From Tenodera sinensis (Eukaryota; Arthropoda; Insecta; Mantodea; Mantidae): a DNA stretch of 64,000 bases. The notes below the pieces were generated by a model. It was not told where the DNA came from. It searched no databases and saw nothing but the letters and a program-made list of their open reading frames with translations. Both the position numbers and the translations under genes were made by a program. The DNA is taken from contig CM060963.1 in NCBI GenBank assembly GCA_030765045.1, positions 100,926,354-100,990,353 on the forward strand, in the 5' to 3' direction. Below, one piece after another: positions 12,053 through 22,309 of this stretch (position 1 is the first letter of the stretch; every line of letters starts with the position of its first letter).

Positions 12053-12164
12053 GACCTTTTTTGTATTCAGGAGCCTGAAAACATATATTTCCTGTGAAAT
12101 CACATCGAATTTTTAGGTGGAATACAATATTTCCTCTACTTACTATACTATACTTTTACGAGAA

Positions 12165-12169
<5 letters not shown>

Positions 12170-12210
<41 letters not shown>
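12170..12210. repeat. Poly-T run, 41 bp, inside X
   Basis: It separates the two copies of the X right module. The same position carries T runs in X copies at 15.5, 27.4 and 27.5 kb. Confidence 0.93.
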
Positions 12211-12211
<1 letters not shown>

Positions 12212-12314
12212 ATTCAGGGAATCTCAACACGTGCTTTCTGGTGAAATATCCTATCGAATTTCTGGGAGAATGCAATACTTTCTCCACTTATGAGTCTATA
12301 GTAGTGAGATGAAA

Positions 12315-13720
12315 ACTAACTTACTACTTTAGTTTAGATTTAACTGATAGCTACAGAACAGTAGATATACAATAAGCTGGTGCTTGTTTCTTCCATTTGT
12401 TACGATCTATCAGTGAAGTTAGATATAATAGATAATTTTACTTTATGAAGTGCGACATTTCAAAGACTAACAATTTTTGTTGCCTTTGAAAAAAATTGCA
12501 GACGCATTGCCAATATGAGACAGTCCTAGTTCCACCCCTCCAATTCTGTACTTAATAACTGAAAGTAGGCTACTTGGACCAGAAAGGGTTGGACAATGCG
12601 GCCTGACTCAGCAATGCTGGGAGTATCCATATCCGGAATCCAATGTAATGATTAATGTATCTCTCAACACAACTGAATGTGAAAGGGGTTAGACCCAAAA
12701 ATACAAACGCGAGAGGAAAAATAGAGAGGGCGAAAAAGTACGGGAAAAAAAAAGGAACTAGACACAAGGGAAACAGAGCCAAGATTTTTTTTTTTTTTTT
12801 CCAGGATAAGTGGCCCTATTCTGGTATGCACTGCTAGCAAGATCTTGCCAATATTGTTATTATATTTATCTTTGGCAAGAGTATTGTAATATGCTAGTTT
12901 TGTATAGCAAACAATGATAAAGATTTCCAATGACAATTCGTAACTTAAAACATTCCATTTAAAATAGCAAGGACTATTTAATGCCACTCCTAGTGGCCTG
13001 AATTAAAACTTAGTTCATTATATTTCAGATGAAATGTAAATGTTCGTGGTATGTTTTTCAGTAATTGCTGACTTTTGTCTTTGAAAAATGAGCGTTATGT
13101 TTAGTAATTACTGTGCTAATCTAGTATTGAACACACATACTTCAATTTGTTTGATAAATAGTATTATATTATTTTACTAAGACAGTTTTAATGATATCCA
13201 CGAATAGTTAGAACTATTAAATATATTTTCTGTAGCTACAGTCTTACGGTTGAAGTAGACTTATTTCTAAACAGAAAATATTAATAAAAATATACATATT
13301 GAGCACCAAAAGTGTAGTCAGGAATTTGTGGAAGAGAAGAATTAGGGCATATCAATTACCAAAAAACATTCCTCTCTAGGTATTCATCCATCATCTTTCT
13401 GTTAAGTGTCTGTCTCTAATTGCATAAAAAATTCCATGTTTCCATATTACTTTAGGTCGGCCCTTCTTGTTGGAATCCATTCATAAGCAATTTTAAAATT
13501 AATATGTTTATTGATCATGTGTGAACAGTATTGGGTTTCCTTTCGTTTTAAACATACGGAGTATTTTATATTTTTTGTTAGCTTAGTTTGAGGTTAAGCA
13601 AGCACTCAGCTTTGCTGCCTCAACGGTAATTCATTTATAAAAAGCAAAACTTAAATCCACAAGTGATTGTAAACAGTGTTATTATTCAGTGTGATAATAG
13701 CTTATATTTATTTAATACTA
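12315..13720. other. No gene seen
   Basis: AT-rich sequence with short A and T runs (12747-12756, 12785-12800). No repeat family or coding bias was recognised. Confidence 0.45.
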
Positions 13721-13755
13721 GCTGAACACCCGGCGTTGCCCGTGGTTGGACCATT
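13720..13755 (+). repeat. CTGAACACCCGGCGTTGCCC motif
   Basis: The motif ACTAGCTGAACACCCGGCGT and its continuation TTGCCCGTGG begin a repeat unit here. From general knowledge, sequences of the form GCTGA..CCCGGCGTTGCCCG start dispersed repeats in many invertebrate genomes; I cannot name the family. It lies about 110 bp upstream of the tandem array. Confidence 0.5.
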
Positions 13756-13865
13756 TTATCCCTACAAATTTCAGACTTAGGTTGCACACTATAAAGAACG
13801 GAAAATAAACAATATAAACACCGGAAAAAATATGCAAAACCACTGTTGAACAATCCCAAATATCA

Positions 13866-14350
13866 CAGTAAGAAAAGCAAGTAGAGCAGGCTGTGTGAAT
13901 GTAAGACGTAGCAGTTTTATGTTAATCATATAGAAAATTGTAGGAATTCTTTGTAGAAAATTTTGGAGAGAAAGAAATGCGATTATGTTTCGTAAAAGAA
14001 ACGTGAGCAAATATAACGGTGTGAATGTAATACGTTGCAATTTAATTTCAAACATATGAAAAATTGCACGAATTATTTGTAGAAGAGTGTGTACAGAAAT
14101 ACATGTGATTACGTTTCGTAAAAGAAAAGTGAGTAGAGGAAACCGTGTGACTGTAATATGTGGCATATCTATTTCACTCACAGAAAATTGTAGGAATTGT
14201 ATGTTGAAGGGCGAGTAGGGAAATATATGTGAATTTAATATGTAAATGAAAAACAAGTAAAAAATCCACGTGAATGTTGTATAGCAAAATGAATAGCATG
14301 AAAAATACATATACGTGCTGAATTTCGACGTGATCAATCAAGCAAGCGGT
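13866..14350. repeat. Tandem array, about four units of about 125 bp
   Basis: The start-of-unit string CGTAAAAGAAA occurs at 13991 and 14117. Diverged forms occur at 13866 (CAGTAAGAAAAGC) and about 14239 (ATGTAAATGAAAAAC). The spacings are 125, 126 and about 122 bp. Within each unit lie GTGTGAATGTAAT.CGT and GAAAATTGTAGGAATT blocks. A 182-codon minus-strand frame spans the array because the period is close to 42 codons. It is Phe/Leu/Ile-rich and is not supported as a protein. Confidence 0.8.
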
Positions 14351-14359
14351 TTAGAAGCA

Positions 14360-15018
14360 CATAGAGGATAAACATTCATTTATATGGATGAAAATATCTA
14401 GTTAAAGTTTTTTTGAGTTTGATTATTTTTTAGATTTATCGATACCTATACCAAAACATCTAGTGAGATTATTGTGACTTATAATGTTATTTCGAAGTCT
14501 TCTACGTGTAACAGTTATTTGATAAACATATGTTTCATTTTATTTTTTCATAATTAAACAGAATATTTAGTCAGCGACAGAACGCCAGAGAACCGAAATT
14601 TAAAGAGAACTGAATACAAGACCTGTGTTCTTAGAGAACAAAAGATAGGTTCAACTATTTCATTCTCAATTTGAGTTGATATTGTATACAAACGCAACTT
14701 TATTCGAGGAGCAAAGCAACACTTGTGGACAAGAAAATGGCATCTCCCGCACACATTCAGAAGGCGGGTAACATATGTGCGCAGGAAACAAATGACGCAC
14801 GGCGTGACAAGGAATGTAATGTGCTCGCCTGATGCACATGCACGTCTCGTGACCCAGGTCGTCACAATATACAACCCTCGACTTGCTGTTTCATCCAGCA
14901 CTCTACTTGCAACATCATCAGTGGCTATTGTATACAGTTGCTACATAGCTCACCAAGGCTCCATAAGGTTCAGCTTACGAACACGTCGTTTTGAAACGGT
15001 TTAATGATCATATCATAC
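14360..15018. other. No gene seen; GC-richer patch
   Basis: 14710-15000 is GC-richer than its surroundings and open on both strands, with no recognisable protein or repeat. It may be an old repeat. Confidence 0.4.
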
Positions 15019-15021
15019 AAA

Positions 15022-15625
15022 AACATCTGATGTGTTACACTCATATGGCTTTCTCTACTCTTGTACTAACTATTCTACAAACTCTTATTCCTCGTTCTTC
15101 TTCATATTAGTCGAGGTAAACATTTGTAGAAATTATCTTACTGTTAATTTTCTTGTACGTGCAAGGGGAATATGACAATACAACAGACTTTAAGCATAGA
15201 CAAATCTTTTAAAGCTGGTTAGTATATTAAGACTTTGAAATTATGCTCTCTTTGCACGGCCAAAAGATGAAAAAGTGAATAAAATTCAAAATATAAATTT
15301 CATTTACCAAAATTATGGCATTTTAATCAAAATCATCAGAGCCATTGTTTACTAGAAAATCAACATTTTGAAAAAAAGTTTGCTTTTTAAGGGTAGTTTA
15401 GAGTGGAGGACTTTTCTTCAAAATCTTCGTGCCGCATCTTTGAAAGATATTAAACTTAAATACCAACTTTGGTTTTCAACTGACTTCATTTTTGAGTTAT
15501 GGTGTTCGCAGATGCACAGGCAGACATATAAACGGGCATTTTTATATAAATGATTTTTTTTTTTAATTTTTGGGTTGAATACAATACTTCTCCTGCTTAC
15601 TGTGCGAAGTAGAGAAAGTAAATCT
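15022..15625 (+). mobile_element. X element copy with both ends and an internal deletion
   Basis: The left end ATCTGATGTGTTACACTCAT is followed by GGCTTTCTCTACTC. The right end is GTAGAGAAAGTAAA. Between about 15265 and 15285 the copy jumps from the left domain to AAATTCAAAATATAAATTTC, so the central segment present in other copies is missing. It has no CA array but keeps a short T run near 15553. No clear target-site duplication was found. Confidence 0.82.
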
Positions 15626-15783
15626 GTAACGTATAAAGACACACACTAAGCAAACTAATGGAATCAGTAAAATAATGTTAGGCAAAAGATTCTATTTGTG
15701 TTATCAAATACACATGAAACAATCAAGACTTTGAGGGACGGTATCATAGCAGAATGGATGATTTCAGGACCTGCGGTCTACTG

Positions 15784-16117
15784 CAGGAGTTGTCAAACTT
15801 TTCACAATGGGGGCCACATTAAACGCCAGAGCACGAGTCGCGGGCGAAGCCACTTAAGTTTAGATTAGGAACAATAAACTCACAAATATGAGACTGACAG
15901 ATCGCATTAGTTTCCATATACAATTTTTGTTCAACTTAAATACACTTACTTATTAATAAATCATGTAATTAAATACTTAATAAATGATCAGTTTTTCATT
16001 TATAGATAGACCGTCTCCGTAGCGCTTAAAGAAGCAATTGTTATTCTTTTATGTCAACCACCTTACTGCTGGTGTTTTTTAACACACAAGCCGTGTGGGG
16101 ACAATGTTTGAGAAGTG
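15784..16117. mobile_element. Probable hAT-type MITE
   Basis: The left end CAGGAGTTGTCAAACTTTTC then GGGGGCCACATT resembles the common hAT terminus CAGNGGTTCTCAAAC. The right end TGGGGACAATGTTTGAGAAG is roughly its reverse complement. It is about 335 bp with no coding capacity. An 8-bp duplication was not seen, so the edges are uncertain. Confidence 0.5.
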
Positions 16118-16200
16118 AACTCAGGAATGAAAAATCAATGCGATAGCCGAGATTTGATCTTTCACTCCTGATTCCACCTCTCAAGCATTAGAGAAGCACT
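16112..16200 (-). repeat. SINE-like fragment (group H)
   Basis: The minus strand reads GAGGTGGAATCAGGAGTG and then CTCGGCTATCGCATTGATTT. This resembles the blocks at 995-1080 and 57371-57440. The head is degraded. Confidence 0.4.
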
Positions 16201-16204
16201 TAAA

Positions 16205-16815
16205 AATAGGATGGGTTGCGTCACGTATCTTTCTCTATCTACTCTCGTACAAACGATTTTTATAAATGTTTATTCTTCTATCTACTTTACGATAATCGAG
16301 ATAAACATATGTAGAAATTGTGTTATATACAATGGGAATATGCCAAAACAGTGGACTTGTAACGACTTGCTTTTTGAGATGAGAATAAGTGTTTGAAAAT
16401 GTCAATCAATAACAAAGAATATCTCGGAAATGGTTCACTCTATAAGAGAAGAAGAGTTTACATAAATTCTGTGCTTTAACAAGATATACCAACATTATTT
16501 GCGTAGTAATATTTTGTTTGTCTCGTATGGTTTACCAGTAACGTAAACGTCATTCAGAGTAAAGAGAAATTCTCAAAAAACTCAAGATATGCATTTCACT
16601 TGTCACAAAAATATCTTAAACACGCGCTATTTTGATCAAAATCCTTAGAACGTTTTTGAGAACATCAAGATTTTCAAACATCTAAATGATAGTTTGTGGT
16701 GGGAAATTTTAAAATGTCCTTGTCACATCCTTGAAATATGCTGAACTGCAATACGTAGTTTGGTATTTAACTAACTTTTCCTTTTTGAGTTATGCCTACT
16801 GTTCACGGTATGTTT
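16205..16815 (+). mobile_element. X element copy, diverged, right end missing
   Basis: It retains the left-end block with ATCTTTCTCTATCTACTC, ATAATCGAGATAAACATATG, the AATATCTCGGAAATGGTTCA block, the TTACCAGTAACGTAAACGTC block and the TGAGTTATGCCTACTGTTCA block. It stops where the CA array and right module would follow. Its divergence suggests an older insertion. Confidence 0.75.
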
Positions 16816-16819
16816 GAGT

Positions 16820-17390
16820 AATACGTAGGTATCACCACTAGATGCACAGTAGACTTCCGTGCTAATGACCGCAGCTGATGTAGAAGTCACTAGCCAGCTA
16901 TCCGCCTGCTCTGATTGAAATTACAGTGTTTATGAGGAATCATTTTAGAACACTGAAATATTTAAATGTGAGTCACCTATGTTCAGTAGCAATAAATATT
17001 TTGCAATCAAGACGAAATTGAGAGTTGCTTTTCCCAAATGAGGGATCTAGATAGATTTCATGATCATTCCTTACCAACTACCGTGAATTAGAAAATAAAA
17101 TCCTAGCTCCTTGGACGCAATTGTTCCGAGGTACATATTAAGCCTGAGAATCATGCACGGGATATTAGCCTTACATTAAGTGCAGCGATGATCAGCGAAA
17201 TTGAAAGTGACGATAAAGAGGCAGAAGAAGAAGGGAGTTTAGTTAAGAGACCAGCAGGAATATGAGGATTATGAGTTTTTCCTGTGTTAACCATCTTATT
17301 GAACACTAGATCAATAGAAGAAACAAACAATAGAACAGGCAGAAGTTCCCAAAATGTGCAACTTTTGAAAATCTTGGTAGGCTATGTAGT
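16820..17390. other. No gene seen; possibly decayed LINE
   Basis: It directly precedes a recognisable LINE carboxy terminus in the same orientation, so part of it may be older ORF2 sequence. I could not follow the frame. Confidence 0.35.
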
Positions 17391-17393
17391 ATG

Positions 17394-17634
17394 TGGCTAC
17401 AGTGGACCGGGCATGTAGGTACAAAGAATGGATGAAGGACAGATACCTAAAAAAGTGATGACAGGAGTGATGTTTGGACAGCGACCAATAGGTAAACCTA
17501 GGAAAAGGTGGATTGATTCAGTGAAAGAGGACAGTTATCAGCTCCTTAAATGCAAACATTGGCAACAGATAGCTCTGGAGAGAGATGATTAGAGGACCCG
17601 AATGAAGAAGGCCCAGGCCCGCTTTGGGCTGTAG
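17394..17634 (+). pseudogene. LINE ORF2 carboxy-terminal remnant
   Basis: Frame 1 gives WLQWTGHV at 17394-17417. A frameshift follows, and from 17428 the frame reads MDEGQIPKKVMTGVMFGQ, RPIGKPRKRWIDSVKED and KHWQQIALERDD, then TAG in place of the expected Trp, then a block ending KKAQARFGL and a stop at 17632-17634. The W..GHV, RP.G.PRKRW.D.VKED and W...A..R..WR order is the usual end of LINE ORF2 in arthropods. The in-frame stop and the shift show it is inactive. The element's 3' end continues into the GAA/TAG microsatellite. Confidence 0.8.
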
Positions 17635-17640
17635 CGCCAT

Positions 17641-17701
17641 TGGAAGAAGAAGTAGAAGAAGAAGAAGAAGAAGAAGAAGAAGAAGAAAAAGAAAAAGAAG
17701 A

Positions 17702-17776
<75 letters not shown>
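17641..17776. repeat. Compound (GAA)n then (TAG)n microsatellite
   Basis: About 65 bp of GAA with few interruptions, then about 70 bp of pure TAG. It begins a few bases after the stop of the LINE remnant, so it probably grew from that element's 3' tail. Long Ser, Leu or Thr frames across it are artefacts. Confidence 0.92.
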
Positions 17777-17777
<1 letters not shown>

Positions 17778-17779
17778 TA

Positions 17780-18500
17780 AGGATTAAGAAAATCAAAACC
17801 TGCTGAAATTGCTTCGTTGTACAGGATATAATAAGATACTTTCCTGCAGATAAACCGTGGCTTTCGTCGCTTCAGTGATATGATTAAGGGGAAGACCCAA
17901 TTATATTGAGCAATTATATTTAATATTTTAAACAATTGCTCCTTTAATTTCAATAATGTAAATCTAATGGTTAGAGCGATTTATTTGATATGAAAATCTA
18001 TATCTGTACATAATTTCAGGCAGCTATTATTGTAATAACGATGACTAAAGACTGGAGGAATGTGCGCTCGCATGCGATACAAGTTAGCTGGACGCAGAGT
18101 ATGAATGACGTCACAAGTACAGCACGGCCATCAAATGTTTAAACAACTGCCACTACAGAAGCAAGAATCAAAAACAATGTAACACAGTAAATTGTTTCTT
18201 CTCGCAGTGAGCTGCCGACGTGGAGTAATAAGTGTTTTTTAAGGTTCATATGGTGCTTGTAGGTTGTGTCAGTTTTCATGGCCAGGCTGTACTACCTGCG
18301 TCGTTTACATGCACGAGCGGTAATAGTCAAGTCCATGCGCAGTACACCTGTGGAAAAATGCACACGTCTCCGGCCTTTAACGATGACCATAGGCTGCAAC
18401 CACACATACACCGCATGACGTCATGGAGAACGTGTGCTACAGAGAAACCTGCGCGTGATACCTACCGTATTACTCAACAGGCCGTGACTTTTTTGTGATA
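17780..18500. other. No gene seen; contains two CRE-type palindromes
   Basis: From 18050 the sequence is less AT-rich. The perfect palindrome TGACGTCA occurs at 18106-18113 and 18416-18423. No start site or coding exon could be tied to them. Confidence 0.35.
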
Positions 18501-18507
18501 GTATTCC

Positions 18508-18729
18508 AACGTAGTGTCATATCGGACGGTTAATGAATGAAATGGGTGAGATTATGCTCAAATGAGTCCGAGTCCATATAGCTTTAAGTTACCTGACACT
18601 TCTCTTCTCAGGATAAGGGAAAATCTGGGAAAAAAAACTTCATTCGGATAGCTCCCGTAAGAGATACTCGAACTCGCAACCTCTTGGACGTGAGGTAGAC
18701 ACGCTACCACTACGCTGTAGAGGCGGACA
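18508..18729 (-). repeat. SINE B
   Basis: Plus strand: GTGTCATATCGGACGG, GCTCAAATGAGTCCGAG, GATACTCGAACTCGCAACC and CTACGCTGTAGAGGCGGAC, the same order as at 10692-10932. It is diverged, with no clear target-site duplication. Confidence 0.82.
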
Positions 18730-18744
18730 CATATCGTGGTGCAC

Positions 18745-18786
18745 TCAGACACGCGCGCACGCACATACACATGCACACACTGTGCG
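18745..18786. repeat. Mixed CA/CG microsatellite
   Basis: CACGCGCGCACGCACATACA and following CA units. Confidence 0.7.
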
Positions 18787-18789
18787 CAC

Positions 18790-19690
18790 GTGTTACGTTT
18801 AGAAAAATATATTTTTTTTACAACAGAAAATGTTTTTATATTTTCGTTTATCGTAGAAAAATGTTAGATAACAAAACTCATGCATTAACCACCATCACTC
18901 CTTTCATCACCTCAATGAGATGTATCGGTGATTTTTCTTACACTCTCCCTCCTTTTCCTTCTCTCTTTCTAGATTCAAATTCGTAAAAAGTTGCGGTACG
19001 TACAAGCTTCTAGTTATAGTGATGCCTCTAAATTAAACCAAAAAGCTTCTGATCGAATAGCTACGTTTTGAAATGGTTTTTATTAATGAATCAATGCGTT
19101 TGGAAGATTCGTTTCACTGCAGCATATGATACTTTTTGTCTAATTCGTACTTGCAACCTTAATGAGGTGCTTAATTCATTAAATGTACTAATATATAGAT
19201 CTATTTCCATAATATTCCTTATTTAACTGCAAAATATTGTATTGCACAGTCGAAACCTCATACACATTAAGTTTTCTTAACAAAAGTGTTAGCTACATAG
19301 TATCAGAATTTGTTGGTCTGATTTAGAGTCATTCTGTGCAGGAAAAGGCTAGCTATTGTTACTATAAATAACGATTGTATTTGACAGTGCAACTAGAAAG
19401 AAAACCTTACAATAGTATCCTGATAGAGCTTGTATAAAACGTAGTGACACTCCCCCACTCCTGAAACAAAGCTATGTAACAGCACTGACCAGTCCACTTA
19501 AATTATGAGAAGAGTGGGGAATGGGGGGGGGGGGGGTCAGTGTTCCACCTGCTGTGACAGTACAAGGCGTATTAGTATATGGGACTACCGCGAGTTCTGA
19601 TAACACTTCTAGTCCCTTGTTCCCACTCTCATCATTTCCCCTCACTTCTCTTCTCTTGTGCATACGACGTTTTAAATAAGCTGTACATAA
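18790..19690. other. No gene seen
   Basis: AT-rich sequence with a run of G at about 19524-19536. Nothing else was recognised. Confidence 0.45.
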
Positions 19691-19699
19691 TTATCGTGA

Positions 19700-20400
19700 C
19701 AACACAAATAATAGATAAAGCAAAGCAGAATTAGAGAAACATAATACGCTATATATCTACAATTAAGAACAGCACACTCTGAATAGTTCAAACTATCTTG
19801 ACTACATAAATAGCGACCATGCGTAAACCAAAACAAAACCTGTGAAACATAAATAGAGAGCTGTAGTTAAGAATAATATATTCTATATGCCACAAACCAT
19901 GCCACAATCATGGATAAACCAAATTAAAGGATTCTATAGCATAAATTCAGTAGCTTCAAAATATAGCAGCAACCACGTGAACAACGATCATAGATAAACC
20001 AAAGCAAATGTTTGTGAAAGTTAAATACATAACTGCAATTAAAAATAGCATACTCTGTATAGTAGAAAACATCATGAATAACGATCATAAAGAAATCAAA
20101 GCAAAGGTTTTTAGTTTTGAATACAATAGTTGTTATTAAGAAATATTAAGGTTTCAGAGCTATAAATACTTACAGAATAGTACCTTAAGAATAGAAAAAC
20201 CATCGTGAACAATGATCATAGATAAACCAGTGCAAATGTACAGAAACAAAGATACAGTAGTTATAATTTATAAGAGCACACCCTGTATAGCACAAACACT
20301 CGTGACTAGATAAACAGCGATGATAGGTAAAAGGTAAACCAAAGGAAAGACCAAGCAACAAACATAGCACAGTAACTGTAATTCATAAAAGGGTCACGAA
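19700..20400. repeat. Degenerate tandem array, about seven units of 80-130 bp
   Basis: The anchor GATCATAGATAAACCAAAGC recurs in diverged form near 19711, 19819, 19910, 19990, 20088, 20219 and 20322. Between anchors a TAGCACACTCTGTATAG block and a CAGTAGTTGTAATTAAG block recur in the same order. The units are too diverged for a recent satellite. Confidence 0.72.
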
Positions 20401-20404
20401 TGGT

Positions 20405-20960
20405 TGTAAATATTTAGTTATGTTGTACAGAAAAGAGGAATCACAAATATAGAAACATAAGAAACAAGGAAACATCGGTTAAACTTTGTGACGCAAAAAA
20501 TAAAATATCCTTCTAAAGCTTGGACACTGCAACATACTCAACAATGAACACACTTGCTAGGTGATTTTAATTTTTAAGTACAAATGCTATTAAACTAGAT
20601 ATAATTCAAAAGGGTAAAAATTGCAGGAAAGATACGAACTTTTTCAATTTTATAGACCTATAAAGACTGTCAAGAGTAATGGTGAACATTTATTTGTATA
20701 CCCCTTACCTAGATGGAACATTCCCATCCATGAGTAAAAGTGTAGATTTTTTTTAAATTACTTAAAATGTAGGTGTTTCCTAAAGTGCACGAAACGAAAT
20801 ATTTCGCACACAATGTTATAGGACATTTACAACCCCCTGGATCGATTCATACTCGTTTCCCAAATAGCAATCCATACTTATTGTGGAAGTATTACGTCAG
20901 TTCGTATGTGGCTAGACTTGTTTCTTTCTTTCTTTCTTTCTTATTGTTAGGTGCTTTCCT
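20405..20960. other. No gene seen
   Basis: AT-rich sequence with a short TTTC run at 20922-20942. Confidence 0.4.
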
Positions 20961-20964
20961 AGGT

Positions 20965-21240
20965 TTAATACTTTCTCTACCTTCAGAAGAAGTATGTATT
21001 TCACACAAAAATCAGATACAGAAATTTCGCCTCAAGTATACTTTTTCATGTCTACAGACATCCGCCTCTCAAGACGTTTTTAGAAAAATGTATAAATGCC
21101 AAAATTTGTTTCAACCATGCTAGGTATAGATTTTCAAGTAAATTTCTCCACCTTGAACATCCTATTGGTGGGAACTAATTTCGTTATTTCTTATTTTTCA
21201 AACATGGCTATTATGATTTTATTAAAATATATTTGAGACT
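20965..21240 (-). mobile_element. X element fragment, old
   Basis: AATACTTTCTCTACC, a GTATTTCACAC block, AAGACGTTTTTAGAAAAATG, AAATTTCTCCACCTTGAACA and ATGGCTATTATGATTTTATT follow the X minus-strand order with many changes. Confidence 0.55.
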
Positions 21241-21289
21241 TCAATGTTTCTTTGTACATAGTCTTAACGCATTCCGCTACTGGATACGC

Positions 21290-21480
21290 ACCAAAAGCGG
21301 TAGACACTCATAATATAGGAAATGAAATGACACCTAGGAAAGGAGATTTGGGAAGGAAATTGGACAAGGAACATCTTGGAAATCCTGTCTGGATTCTGGC
21401 GGGATTTGAACTTCACACCTCATGTTTACGAGTGCGTGCCTTAATCACCTCGGCTACTCTTGTCAATGAGACATTGATGT
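21290..21480 (-). repeat. tRNA-derived SINE (group G)
   Basis: The minus-strand head has AGCCGAGGTGATTAAGGCAC as A-box region and AAGTTCAAATCCCG as B box. The body follows towards lower coordinates. A similar head lies at 44868-44935. Confidence 0.6.
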
Positions 21481-21484
21481 GACA

Positions 21485-22305
21485 AATGAAATATCAAATC
21501 TTGAATTTTCGGTGAATGTCCAGTAAAGTCATCTTCATATTGACTGAGTTAGGCCCAATTTTATACAACTGAGAAGTTAAAAGGGATACTAGATAAAAGC
21601 AAATATATGGAGATCATTAACTCGCACAAGTGTTAATTTTTTCGTAGCATTAGCCCTTTCCCAATAATTCCGTGATGCTTATTTACATTTTCCCAGATAG
21701 GTGTGCTTGAATGTTTATTCTCTTTTCTTTTTATCGCAAGAGCTGATTTCACAACTAAACATTTGAATGCTGTTTCTGCAATTAAACATTTCTTGCTACC
21801 ATAATTAACGTGACGCAGGCAGAAGAATCACAATTCGTCAGTAGTATAAGACATGAGGAATATGTGTGAATGTATTATAGGTAAAGAAAATCGTGTAAAT
21901 ATTAACATATAATATTTCTACCCTATAGAGTAAACATAAATAAATCAAAACAGAACAATCTGTTTGAGTTGTTTCATAATTCATAATGGAGTTATTTCAA
22001 AAAGGACATGCAACTTTTGTGACAGACTAGAACGGTGTTTGATTTTCACTTCTTTTACCACATCAGAACCCAAAAAGAACACGGTTTTAAAAAATTTCCT
22101 TATACAGTACTGTGAAAACAATTAAAAATAATTAAAATGAATAATAAGTTGTGTTTAAGAAAAATGTGTATGTTAAAACAATTGTTTGTATTTGAGGATG
22201 TAATTATGTCAAACTTTGTAGACTTAACAAAAACAATTTTAAACAAAATCACTTACATTAATTTGCGCTTTTAAATACGTTTAACTTTAATAATACTTAA
22301 TCATA
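21485..22305. other. No gene seen
   Basis: AT-rich sequence without recognised repeats. Confidence 0.45.
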
Positions 22306-22309
22306 TGAT

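Larger units (their letters stand above)
11545..12312 (+). mobile_element. X element copy, left-truncated, with duplicated right module
   Basis: It starts in the ACACAAATAACAGGGAATAT block and runs through the TTATGCAAAAGTC, GGGCTATAGCCAGAAAATTC and GTGGCATTTTAATCAAAATC blocks and a degenerate CA array. The right-end module (GGATTCAGG through CTCTACTTACTATA) is present twice: at about 12060-12155, and again after a 41-bp T run at 12211-12310. The terminal AGTAGAGAAAGT is decayed in both. Confidence 0.82.

Noticed and set aside
13789..14337. 182-codon hydrophobic frame that looks like a membrane protein
   Set aside because: It spans a 125-bp tandem repeat. Its internal similarity is repeat structure, and AT-rich DNA readily encodes Phe, Leu and Ile.
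14554..15004. Overlapping frames of 93 (plus) and 115 (minus) codons
   Set aside because: Both strands are open with no bias favouring one, and no motif was recognised.
17518..17953. Leu-, Thr/Ser- and Arg/Ser-rich frames
   Set aside because: They are translations of the GAA/TAG microsatellite after a LINE remnant.
13866..20400. CRISPR-type arrays at 13.9 and 19.7 kb
   Set aside because: The units are contiguous, diverged and about 100-125 bp, with no unique spacers and no cas-like genes.
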